A program made the position numbers and the translations under genes. DNA of 64,000 nucleotides, from the NCBI GenBank assembly GCA_964020155.1, contig OZ026548.1, positions 3,571,397 through 3,635,396 on the forward strand, written 5' to 3'. This DNA is from Chondrilla cf. caribensis. Lineage: Eukaryota > Porifera > Demospongiae > Chondrillida > Chondrillidae. Below are positions 23,829 through 34,290 of the stretch, one piece after another (positions within the stretch are counted from its first letter, which is position 1; each line of letters opens with the position of its first letter). The notes beneath the pieces were generated by a model, which was not told the origin of the DNA, did no database searches, and was given only the letters and a program-made list of their open reading frames with translations.

Positions 23829-23951
23829 CTTCAGTTGACTGCATTTTCACTGATCAAGAGTCAGATTCAGGCAAACCACCTGGAAATATGCCTTGTCCAA
23901 TAGGAGAACACTGTGTGCTTGTATCCCTGGTAGGTAGCACTTGGGAAGTAC
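23829..23951 (-). pseudogene. Diverged extra copy of exon B
   Basis: The AG/GT bounds and phase 1 structure match exon B (TSQVLPTRDT at the start, STEG at the end), but an in-frame TGA follows the residues PESDS. It lies on the far side of the Tigger from exons A and B, so the exon pair was once tandemly repeated. Confidence 0.6.
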
Positions 23952-23959
23952 CTGTACAT

Positions 23960-24305
23960 TCAGAAAACAACAAACCAACTTGAATGCAATAGTGTGTATG
24001 GGAATAAAATTATGTAAAAACACAAATGTATCCATGCACAAGGCCATAGGAAGCATTGAAAAGTAGTAAGGCTGTATAAAATAATTTTTTGCTCACAATA
24101 GCTCATACTAACATACTAGCCTAGATACCCTTTTACTGTGTAATACCGGTAATAGAGTGATGACATTCTTTTTGCTTGCAGTAGTAGTAGTAGTAGTAGT
24201 AGTAGCTGACTAGTTGATCAGTGTATACTACTGAATGGTATACAGTATAAGTGAATCCGGAATTTGCATGCATGTGTTAAGACATATCGTTAAGATATCA
24301 CATAT
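23960..24305. repeat. Spacer with 170-bp repeat shared with copy B, plus (GTA)n
   Basis: Bases 24020-24190 match 61265-61425 at high identity, including the AATAGCTCATACTAACATAC stretch. In copy B this block precedes exon B instead of following an exon B copy, so the order differs. A (GTA)n microsatellite occupies about 24179-24205. No gene seen. Confidence 0.65.
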
Positions 24306-27070
24306 TAGTGACGAGGATTAACTCAGCATAGCGACTCATGGAACCACTGGACCCTTTCACCAGGGAAAGTAGGATTGGACATCATACACAGAGCATTTGG
24401 AACAGTATTTTGCTACAAATAATGTCCAAACTTCTGTCATACAGCGCGCAATACTGCTTAGTTCATGTGGAGCATCAACTTATCAAGTGATACGGAACCT
24501 GACAGCTCCAGACAAACCGACTGATCGGACATTAAAAGAGATTGTCGCACTGGTCAAAGACCATTATTGCCCTCCACCATCAGAAATAGTACAGAGATTC
24601 ACTTTTTAATACCAGATCCCAAAGGGAAGGAGAAACTATTGCAGAATTTGTAGTGTAACTACACCGGTTAGCAGAACACTGCAAGTTCGCTGACACCTTA
24701 GATGACAAGCTCAGGGACAGAGTTGTCTGCGGGATAAGGGATGCCCACTTACAAAAGCAACTGCTGGCAGAATCAGACCTCACTTTCAAGAAAACATTCG
24801 AAATTTTGCCAAGCAACTGAGTTGGCTGCAAATAATGCTCACAACCTGCAGGTTGGGAAGGACCGAAAATCCAGAGGAAATGTCATGGCAATACAATCTG
24901 GAAGAGGACCATCCAGACCAGTAACCACTCTACAGTGTTAGCCAAAGCATCCACCAGGAAAGAAACAAGAGTCTTGTTACAAAGACACATCAATTAGCCT
25001 CAGACATCAGCTCTGGGGATGAGGAAGATGTTGCTGCAGTACTCCTTAGGATGTTGTCTATGAAGGTAGCACCCATCCAGGTAGTGGTGAACCTGGACGT
25101 ATCGGACGTAACCATGGAGGTGGACACCAGAGCATCCGTATCGGTGATGAGACCATGTTTCAGAAGCTGTGGGAGGAAAACCGCCCAAAACTCAACCCCA
25201 CAAATGTCAAGCTTAAGACTTACACAGGAGAACACTTCAACGTGTTAGGAAGTATCATATTTCAAGTAAAGTATCTGGAGCAGACAGAAGCCCTAAGTCT
25301 CTTGATATTTGGAGCTAGGGCCGGCCCTACCTTGCTGGGAAGGGACTGGTTAAAGCACATCTAATTAGACTGGAATCGCATTTCCTAATTTCCGAGCAGT
25401 AGCCCCCTCACGCTGGAGAGCATCTTACAGCAACACACAGCTGTCTTCAAAGAGGAGCTAGGAGTAGTACATGGAGTGACTGCCAAGATTCACGTAGACC
25501 CCCAAGCAACACCCAAATTTTGCAAAGCTCATCCAGTCCCATATACTTTGAGAGGGAAAATAAATCAAGAACTGCAAAGGTTGGAGAAAATGGCATCATT
25601 AAACCTGTAGAGTTTGCAGAATGGGCAGCACCAATTGTGCCCGTATTTAAGCCAGACAGATCAGTTCGCATTTGTGGTGACAATAAAAACCACAGTAAAT
25701 CAGGTGGCAAGACTGGATACGTATCCCCTTCCTCACATAGAGGATATATTTGCATCATTGGCTGGAAGAAAACTTCACCAAGTTGGATTTAGCTCATGCA
25801 CATGCCTACCAGCAAGTTCAGTTGACCGAGGAATCACAAAAGTTGGTCATGATCAATACACGTAATGGATTGTATGCATACAACCACCTACCATTCGGGA
25901 TCACATCTGCCCCAGCCATATCCCAGAGGATAATGGAAGGTACTCTACATGGAGTAGAAATGTCACCGTGCACCTGGATGACATCCTCCTCACAGGCTCT
26001 CCAGAAGCAGAACGTTTACACCATCTGCAGGAGGTTCTAGCCAGGCTGGAGAAGGCAGGAATCAGATTGAAAAGGGACAATGTGACACAGCTAAGATCCT
26101 TTTCGGGACTTATCAACTACTATAGCAAGTTCCCACCTCATTCATTAAGTTTGCTAGCACCACTTTACCAGTTGCTCCAGAAAGCCCAAAGGGGATATCG
26201 GATTTGGGGAGAAGCCCAAACAAAGGCCTTTCGGGAAGCCAAGGAAGCTCTGAAGTCATCAAAGGTGCTAACACACTATGACCCTGATCAAGAACTCATT
26301 CTTGATTGTGACGCATCACCATATGGAGTTGAAGCAGTCCAGGACAGGACATCATGTCCAGGACGGGTCAGTGATACCAGTGGCATTTGCCAGCAGGTCA
26401 CTAGCACCAGCAGAAAAGAAGTATGCCCAACTGGACAAGGAAGTACGTGCCATCATCTTCGGAGTGAAGAAATTTCATCAATACTTGTCAGGTCGCAAAT
26501 TTACCATCTACTCAGACCATAAGCCATTACAACACATTTTTGATGAAAATCGTCCAGTACCGACAATGTCCTCCACAAGGATCCAAAGGTGGCCTTAACA
26601 TTAAGTTCATACAACTACACCATTGAGTACAAGCAAGGGTCCCTGCATGCCAATGCAGACCTGTTGAGCCGATTACCTCTACCTGACTGTTTGCCACTCA
26701 CAGCCTACCACAGATTGTTATATGAGACAATGGTACTGTCTTTACAAGTGCAGAGTTTCAAGAGTTTATGTCCAAAAATGGTATCCATCACCTAACATTA
26801 TCATTCCATCCCTCATCCAATGGACTGGCTGAAAGGTATGCACAGACTTAAAAATTACATGAAAAAAGCAGCCACAGATTATCTTCAAAAGCAACTCTCA
26901 ACCTTCCTACTATGGTATAATTCTACCCCTCATACTACAACAGAAACAGCACAGTTACTGATGGGTTGTCAGCTCATCACGTCATCTAGACCTCATGCAC
27001 CCGAGTCTCTCAGACAGAGTGCACAATCCCATCAGAAACAGCACCATGATCAGCACAGTAAAGAGCGCTA
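24306..27070 (+). mobile_element. Decayed Ty3/gypsy retrotransposon, plus strand
   Basis: A GTGACGAGGAT motif near 24308, typical just after the 5' LTR of metazoan gypsy elements, precedes a gag ATG at 24338. Recognisable parts, each in shifting frames, are gag to about 24940, protease near 25050-25170 (DTRAS where DTGAS is expected), reverse transcriptase about 25400-26230 (LPFGITSAPA and HLDDILLTG), RNase H about 26270-26690 (DCDASPYG, YSDHKPLQHI) and the C-terminal part of integrase about 26720-27070. The integrase core is deleted and stops and frameshifts are numerous. No LTR pair was identified. It cannot encode working proteins. Confidence 0.85.
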
Positions 27071-27117
27071 GCAATCTACGGGTACTCTGGGATAGTCCAC
27101 GCTGAAAAGAGGCTTAC

Positions 27118-27377
27118 CAGTCGCTATTGTTAAGACGGTGTACCGAATTGTCGTCATTTTGGTTGTGATCGCTTCCTGCTTCTTGGTCGTTCTCATGGGC
27201 TAGTGGCTCAAACTGGTACGATTGTAACCCAAGGATTCCTGAATCCTCGATAGAACCCTCATATGTATCAGCGGAGCATCCGTTATCGTTGTATGAAGAT
27301 GACTGGAACGATATAGCAACCTTGAAATCAGCTTTTTCTCTCTCCTTGCTATACTCAAGTATCTTCCAAGTACCCAT
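27118..27377 (-). CDS. Possible first exon of a P2X7-tail-like protein
   Basis: An 86-codon open stretch starts at MGTWKILEYS and ends NNSDW before a GTAAGC donor (phase 2). The segment GLQSYQFEPLAHEND followed by acidic residues and NSDW resembles the sequence that precedes the Cys-rich zinc-binding domain in invertebrate P2X7-cytoplasmic-domain-like proteins. The Cys-rich exon itself is not in view; downstream on this strand lies the plus-strand gypsy element. It abuts the broken end of the minus-strand gypsy at about 27570. It may be a gene fragment or part of a mobile element. Identification is tentative. Confidence 0.35.
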
Positions 27378-27574
27378 AGTGACGTCATGGCCTAGATTCA
27401 CTTTTTTCAACCGGAAGACCGGAAACGCCCACGCATAATTGGTTTTTTGGCCACTTTGCGCGCTTATAACTCCCCCACCGAGGACCAAATCCCCATAAAA
27501 TGGGTATCATTGGGATTGTCTCATAGAGTATTAGCCATTTGTCAAATAAAAAAACGCGATAGTGGACCTTTAAG

Positions 27575-29999
27575 GGCTTCATGAACCTTTCTGCTTCAGC
27601 ATTAGCTTGTGGCCAGTTTGGTGTTGTCCTCTGATGTCGAATACCTTGCTCTTCCATAAAGGTCTTGAAATCATGGCTAGTGAAAGGTGGGCCGTTATCA
27701 CTTCGTAAATTCCTTGGTATGCCATGCATTGCAAAAATTCGTGCCAACTTGTTAATTGTGGTCTTTGCCGATGTGGAATGTACTATGTCTACCTCTGGGA
27801 ACCTGGAATATGCATCTATTACGACTAACAGGTATTCACCCATTGGAAATGGACCACCAAAATCGATGTGGACAGTATGTCACAGTTCAGGAGGCAATGG
27901 AGACATTTGTAGTGGATTGGGATGCGGGTCTGGACCATTTGCTTGACAAGCCAAACACTCTCCGACCACTTTCTTCACCTCTTCATCTATTCCTGGAAAC
28001 CAAATCTTCTCTCTAAGGAGCTGTTTGGTTTTAACAATTCATTTTAGAATCACGTTCGCATCGTTGTTCACCGTCAACTCTTCTCGAACCTTGTAAAATT
28101 GCCTCAACTCTGCGTTGTTCACTCCTGTTTCGTTATCCTGACACCTTGGTAAATCCCAATTGTCTTTGCGAATAAGATCTGCTAACTTTTGGAGCATGGT
28201 GTCTTCCTTTGTTGCTGCCTCAATCTCACTCAACGACATTGCCTTTTGAACTGCATGATCAGATAGGAAGTTGACATAGCATGACGCCCTTTTTTCCTCA
28301 TGCCGAATTGTGTCTTGACTAGGATCTAGGATGCCTTGATAAAAAGTCGGAGGATTGCTGATTCCTCGGGTGTGGACAATGGAGAAATCATATTCTTGAA
28401 GAGGTAAATTCCATCTTTCAATCCTAACTGGTGGCTTTGACTCGGGATTGCTGAGTATCAACTGAATTGGCTTGCAATCCGTAAGAAGCGTGAAATGCCC
28501 TCCGTACAAATACAAATGGAGATGATCTACTGCCCAGACTATGGCAAGTGCTTCTTTCTCTGTTTGCGAATATCTCTGCTCTACTGGAGATAGTGATCGG
28601 CTAACAAAGGCAACAATCTTGCGGTCATCTTGTCCCTCTGTATGCTGTGACAGAATTGCCAAGAGGCGCCATGGAGACGCATCAGTAATGAGCTCTGTCT
28701 GCTTGTTCTTGTCAAAATAGGCCATGACAGTGGTACTTGTGAGCAAATCCTTGATCTTTTGAAATGCTTTTCGTTGTTGCTCTCCCCATACAAAACGGTT
28801 GTTCTTTTTGCTCAATTCTCGCAAAGGCATCGTGACATCACTAAAATTTGGGATGAATTTGGCACAATATGTAGCCATGCCAAGGAAGCTTCTCACTCCA
28901 CTTGCCGACGTTGGTGGTGGAGCCTTGTGAATTGCCTGGACCTTTGCTGGATCCGGTGACACTCCGGTGGACAAGAATACGAATCCAAAAACGAAAGTGA
29001 ACTCTTGCTGAACTCGCATTTTTTCTTGTTGAGGGGCAGTCCCATCTTATCAAATCGCTGGAAAACTACTTCTAGTGCCTTGTCGTGTACTTTTTAGGTC
29101 TTGCTGAAGACAATGATGTTGTCGCTCACATTCATGGCATTTGGGATGTCCCTGATTTGATCGCCTACCACCTTCTGGAACAATTCACCTGCCGAATTTG
29201 TCCTGAAGTTTTATCGTGCAAATCTCCTCAAGCCTTTGTGCGTTGCAAAGGTGGTGATACGTATATCTGCTTTCTGGTGATATCCAGACCTAAGGTCGAG
29301 CTTGGAGAATACCGTAGCGCCGTTGAGTGCGTGAATGAGGTCATCCACTGTTGGCATTGGGTGATGCTCTCCGAGGATAGCTTTGTTGGCCTCTCACATA
29401 TCCACATACAGGCGTATTTCACCATTTTTTTCCGAAATGATGACTAATGGTGAAACCCAGGGAGTTGGACCTTCCACTGGTTCAATGATACCCTGTTGCT
29501 CTAATCTTTGAAGCTCGGATGCAACTTGTCGTCTTAAATGGAAGGGTATTCTTCTTGCAGGCTGTGCGACTGGTACTACTGATTCACTGATGTGCAACTT
29601 CACCTCGAAATCTTTCAATTTCCCAATGCCCTCAAAGAGACCTGGATACCTTCCTGCTATATGGTGACCTGTTGAAACGGCATTAATATTGATGTTGACC
29701 ATGCCCAGGGCAAGTGCTGTTGTGAAGCTGAGCAGTGACCCGTATGCTCCTTGTACCACATGGATCGTTGTCTTGATGCTTTTGTCACCAACTCTGATGT
29801 CTTCATCAAATTTCCTTATTACTGCAAGTTGAGACTGTGATCCATTGGCGAAAATTTGTGTTGATGACGGTTGCAGGTCAATTGGCATCTTCTCTGCCAC
29901 CCTTCCGTAGGTTTCTTTGTCCATGATGTTGGCTGAAGCACCCGTATCAATGGTCATGCTAACTTGGATGCTACCTATAGTGACTGTGATTCGTGGCAC
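27575..29999 (-). pseudogene. Broken pol of the minus-strand gypsy element
   Basis: The protease has an intact DTGAS motif (about 29950) followed by the start of reverse transcriptase. The first open stretch ends at a TGA after LYVDM near 29396, where the family has Arg. The rest of the palm is frameshifted. Around 29110 the catalytic pair is degraded to Asp-Asn (NVSDNIIVFS). RNase H follows at about 28980-28100 (TDASPW, LTDCKPIQLI) and the integrase core at 27843-27575 (LVVIDAYSRFPEVD, RSDNGPPFTS). The protein is not functional. Confidence 0.85.
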
Positions 30000-30101
30000 T
30001 TTCTGCTTGCTGTGATTTCGGGTTACGGTGTACAGATATTATTCATCACTAGTACTACTGCTGTAATCTGGACTTTCTGGGTTGGTAGAAACCTGGTGAA
30101 C

Positions 30102-30926
30102 TCATGTCTTGGGTATGGAGGATGACATTTGTTGGGGTTGAATGCGCTTGAATTTGTCTGCTGTTGTGCTTCGGCATACTCGTGCAAAGTGATTCATCTT
30201 TCCACACTTGCGACACATCTGTCCCAACGCAGGACATGGATTGTCCTTATGAGGCCACGTGAGACCGCACTTCCGACATTGGCTATTGCCTGGTTTCTTC
30301 GGGAACACTGTAGCTGTCTGTTGCGTGTGACTACCTTTGGGTTTACCTTCACGGAGACGATGCACTGTGTCTTGTGGTGTCGCTGATGATTGTTCCATCC
30401 CACAAGCTTGTCGTTCACTGGCCTCTAAGGCTCGAACTTTGGCTAAAAGTTTTTCTAAGGTTAAATTGTCCTCTCTCAAGGCATAGCAATGTAGCTGCTT
30501 CGATTGACAGTGTTGCATTACAGCTGCTTTCAATTCTTTGTCTGCATCTGAAAACTCACAGGTAACGGCTAACTTGCACAAGCGGGCTACGTACTGATTG
30601 ATTGTCTCACCATCTTGTTGAACAGCTTGTCGAAATTGGAACGTTTTGAAGTCCACGTTCTTCTTTGGAGCGAAATAGTTGTCACGCCTTTTAAGCGCTG
30701 TGGCATAAGTGTCTCCCGTGTCTGTAAACGTGTCGAATAATTTTTGTGTCTCCTGCCCGGCATGGTAAAGTAGTAAAGCACGCTTTCGCTTGTCGTCGGT
30801 GACATTCACGGCCGCCAAATAAGTCTCAAAACGACGCTTCCACGTCTTCCATCGTTGACTAAGAGAAGTCGGGTCAGCCGCAGGATCAAATGGAGGGAGC
30901 GGTGCAATATTGACTTTGTGCGCCAT
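30102..30926 (-). CDS. Gag polyprotein of the minus-strand gypsy element
   Basis: The frame is open, about 274 residues, starting MAHKVNIAPL. It contains a retrotransposon gag capsid region (RWKTWKRRFETYLAA, then INQYVARLCKLA) and two C-terminal zinc-knuckle-like clusters (CRKCGLTWPHKDNPC and CRKCGKMNHFARVC). This is the best-preserved part of the element. In the family, Gag packages the RNA in cytoplasmic particles. Confidence 0.85.
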   Translation of the reverse strand: MAHKVNIAPLPPFDPAADPTSLSQRWKTWKRRFETYLAAVNVTDDKRKRALLLYHAGQETQKLFDTFTDTGDTYATALKRRDNYFAPKKNVDFKTFQFRQAVQQDGETINQYVARLCKLAVTCEFSDADKELKAAVMQHCQSKQLHCYALREDNLTLEKLLAKVRALEASERQACGMEQSSATPQDTVHRLREGKPKGSHTQQTATVFPKKPGNSQCRKCGLTWPHKDNPCPALGQMCRKCGKMNHFARVCRSTTADKFKRIQPQQMSSSIPKT

Positions 30927-30930
30927 CGTA

Positions 30931-31220
30931 ACTTTTTGACGTCTTGTAGTCCAGTTTCCTCATCGCCATTTATAGTATATCTTCTCCGATCGACAACGAT
31001 TCAAAACTGTTCACCAAATTATTCCAAAACTCAATACATACACTTTACACATGTCAACTCACTGATATTATCTAATAATGTAAATACGTCACATTACGTA
31101 ATAGGTTACTGAACGCTACAGTACCTTAATTCCGGACATTAAGTACAATGATTGGTTGAATTTATCCGAAAATTTAAATGTTAGTACCTTTGCATGTTTT
31201 GTAGATTGAGGACCAGTTTA
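30931..31220. other. Spacer, no gene seen
   Basis: AT-rich sequence upstream of the gypsy gag. It could include the element's leader or LTR, but no inverted TG...CA pair or duplicated LTR was recognised. Confidence 0.4.
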
Positions 31221-31530
31221 TTACCAAACTTGATTCATGTTGTATGTGTGTCTGAAATTAAGGCACCCTGCCATTTTCAAAGACTGTCCAACAAACAATA
31301 TCAACTGCATACTGACGTGCACAGTCTATTGTTCTACACACCTCTGTCCCAGAAAAGTACATTGGATGGGGGAAATCCAACAAACTGGTTACAGGAAGTA
31401 TTGAATTTCTCACCTCACAACAACATCCACTCAGTGCTGAGAACACTTGAACCAAAGGTACCGTCCGCAGTCCACACAGAGACAGGATGATGGACTTGAT
31501 AAAATTTAACATCAACCAGTGAAGAGTAGG
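31221..31530 (-). CDS. 3' end of an unidentified gene (three exons)
   Basis: Three minus-strand exon candidates join with matching phases: 31530-31419 (YSSLVDVKFYQVHHPVSV onward), 31384-31342 (LLDFPHPMYFSGTE) and 31283-31221 (SLKMAGCLNFRHTYNMNQVW, then TAA). Acceptors are CTGTACAG, GTAACCAG and TTGGACAG; donors are GTGAGG and GTGTGT. An AATAAA overlaps the stop at 31222-31217. The upstream exon should end in phase 1 and was not found; an AG-bounded stretch near 32060 is not convincing. No homologous family recognised. Phase agreement and the poly(A) signal are the only support. Confidence 0.35.
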
Positions 31531-31830
31531 CTGTACAGGTGAAAGGAATGTGCATGTACTAAATTAAAAATATACAATACTACTAGCTGTGATTGAAGAT
31601 AATGACCACAACTAGACGCATGACTGTGACATCATAGAAAATTCTGTAATCATTTTAAACGTTTGTGAACATGGAATTCAGCATAACTGTTGATTTTGAT
31701 GTCCCTAATATAAACTAGGAATTGCCGACTCAACACAGAATTAATTAGAAAATCAGTTCCATGGGAAAATTGGAAGCGTTTGGCACTGTCATTTAAAGCC
31801 ACCGAATATCATTCTTTTGTCACACACAAG

Positions 31831-31926
<96 letters not shown>

Positions 31927-32585
31927 TACTTACATTTCACAGTAACTGTTATTATTGCCTATGTATATATATTAAATACAATTATTGAATCCTAGAATGA
32001 TCCACAGTTGAAGGGAGTCCACACATCACAGCAGAGGAGGCTGGCAGGACAGACCACCTGTAGGAATCTCACACTCAGTTACGTCTACTAGTACGATGAT
32101 AGGCGGAGTTTGGTGGATAGTTCGCTACGACCGTTCTATCTCCTCTTCTTCCTGACAATGGCAGTAGTCCCCTACGAAGCTTAAGTAGTCAGCTGGAGAT
32201 CACCTACGTATAGATACAAAACTCAGCTGTGGTATAACGTACACACGTAGTGGTCAACTCAGATAGTGTGGGAAGATTGGAATTGGTTAGACTAGATCTA
32301 ACCGAATGAACAACAAATAACGCGGTCTAAAGTTAGAGGTGTCTCTAAATAAAAATGATACTTTAAAACACACCACACCACAATCTCGTTTTGACTGGTA
32401 CACACTTGGATTCTACGTTGAATACCACGTAAATGATAGTTTAACGGTCACCAACTGTAATACCTCAAAGAGGAAAGAACCGGATAAAGACGACAAATCA
32501 CACGGTCTTCCTGAAAGTACACTGTACTTCGTTAATTATCTGTGGCTTTGGGCGTGGTTTACCCAGACGCTCTCCGCGCGTATAT
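31531..32585. other. Non-coding stretch with (CA)n
   Basis: A 90-bp CA tract lies at about 31834-31924. A CGCGTATATATACGG TATA-like motif is at about 32577-32591. No supported gene. Confidence 0.45.
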
Positions 32586-33080
32586 ATACGGCTGTTCGAT
32601 CGTAAACGCTAGTAGCTATTATTGTCACATGCAACCAAGTTACAGATTCAAAACTGGGGTGTATAGTGCATGAACCATAGATGTTCGGTGTTATAGGGTC
32701 GAGTATGACATTATTATGGTCTGGCTGCCCTAAATTTAATATATAATACACTACTAGGCACAGGTGTTTGGAATGGATGTGATTATATAGGAAATGTTGT
32801 TATATAGCTACATGGAGCAAATGCAATTTGAATAGTCCATAGATATCAATGCAAGTGTACATGGCACTAGCCTAGAAGCCCAGCAGTAGTATTATATTAT
32901 TATAACTGTAGCAAGTAATTAAGTACATGTATGTAACTGTAGACTGCATATATGACATTGTAATAATATTATAGTGCATACTGTATTATACGTATACATA
33001 TATAGAGTATTTGAAAATGTTATATAATTATGTTAATGTTGGATGCACAGTTTATGTGCAGTTTCTTTTGACCAGCTAGG
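32586..33080. repeat. Diverged third copy of the CABIN1 exon 1/spacer region
   Basis: Bases 32600-32642 match the sequence just upstream of CABIN1-like exon 1 (AGTAGCTATTATTGTCACA-type stretch, compare 239-280 and 41618-41660). Bases 33000-33075 match the AGAGTATTTGAAAATGTTA stretch of 41847-41925. Coding sequence of exon 1 is not preserved. It is therefore an older duplicate of the same 5' region. Confidence 0.55.
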
Positions 33081-34290
33081 TGTCTAGACCATCAGAATAG
33101 ACCTATATTAAGTATAGATTTTACTTCCGTTATGTGACCCTTTAGTATATTATGCATCTATAACAGTACTGGAATACCCTAGATAGTAGAATAGCAGTAT
33201 ATTCACGAACACATGTACATATTAAGATTGTTATAGTATGAATGAGGACATGTATGCATTGTGGAAATTTATAATACGCTGATCTGGCTAGCGCTATAGC
33301 TAGGTAATATTATTATTGTAGATCTTTAGAGGCTGTTGAGTTACGTACATACGCAAGCATGCAGCTGTACATGTACATAAGTGTAGCTGTGAAGAGGCAG
33401 AGTTGGGTGCATCATGTAGCTATAGCTATGTAATATTATGTAATAATGGCAGTGCGTTGGTCTACAATATTAATATAATCAAATTTTGGAGTTGATGGCC
33501 ATGCACATGGTTGATTCCCTCTAGATACTCTGCCCCCTCATATAGATACACATACTAGTAAGGACCAAGGATCATCAATAATAGAGTATATACCAATCAG
33601 CAGGATTAGTTTGTGATTGTTAGTGATCAATGGTTGTTGTGGTAGCACCCACTGACCAGAAACCAGCCAGAAGCAGCTACTGCAGTGCTTCTTCATTAGT
33701 AATTTAATTAGACATGCTTTGATGCGATTTATCCAATTGATGACATTGCTCACAATATATTATAGCAACTGCTGTACTGGCAGAGTACAAACCATGGAGT
33801 GATTTTGAATGTGTAACAATTCTCAAGGAACACATCACATACCCGAAGGACGCTGACAGCTGAATATGTTCAATGACTATAAAAACACAATTGATAAACT
33901 CTTGCTTCAACTCTTTAGACCTACAGTTACAATAAAAAGAACAGTTAATATGCCTATCACATATGCACTACTTGAAGGTGAATGTACTAGTTTGTGCATA
34001 TGTACATACGTGTACGTACATATGCTTGAAGACATGTATTCAAATTTACCCTCTGCTCATCCAATATGCAGCTGTACAGTATGCATGTACTGTGCATATT
34101 GCTGCAAAGGTACATTCTGTACGCATTAACACAGCACATGCACAGCACATATAAATTATTTCTTGTTCGCGTATATTGTACATAAAATGTACAATTTCCA
34201 ACAACACACACGTACATACATCTGGTGTGGGCTGCAGTAGTGTTTGCAGTACATGGGAAATGTGTTAAAACAAGTGACACTGTGACTCAC
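33081..34290. other. AT-rich stretch, no supported gene
   Basis: This is probably the intron or 3' side of the CABIN1-like gene. It is rich in TACATGTAC-type palindromes. A minus-strand candidate exon (33776-33704) following a CTGCCAG acceptor ends in TAA, but its similarity to CABIN1 is too weak to call. Confidence 0.3.

Larger units (their letters stand above)
27575..30930 (-). mobile_element. Truncated Ty3/gypsy retrotransposon, minus strand
   Basis: Gag, protease, reverse transcriptase, RNase H and the first part of integrase appear in canonical order on the minus strand. Integrase stops abruptly after AERFMKPLK near 27575, where unrelated sequence starts, so the 3' part and 3' LTR are missing. 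No 5' LTR could be recognised upstream of 30930. It faces the plus-strand gypsy tail to tail. The two differ in gag and protease and are separate families. Confidence 0.88.

Noticed and set aside
31995..32061. Minus-strand exon with a good CCTACAG acceptor reading WSVLPASSAVMCG
   Set aside because: No donor in a useful phase before TAA, and it does not join to the exon at 31530.
33704..33776. Further CABIN1 exon ending in a stop codon
   Set aside because: Phase is not consistent with the preceding candidate exon, and the similarity is only a few residues.
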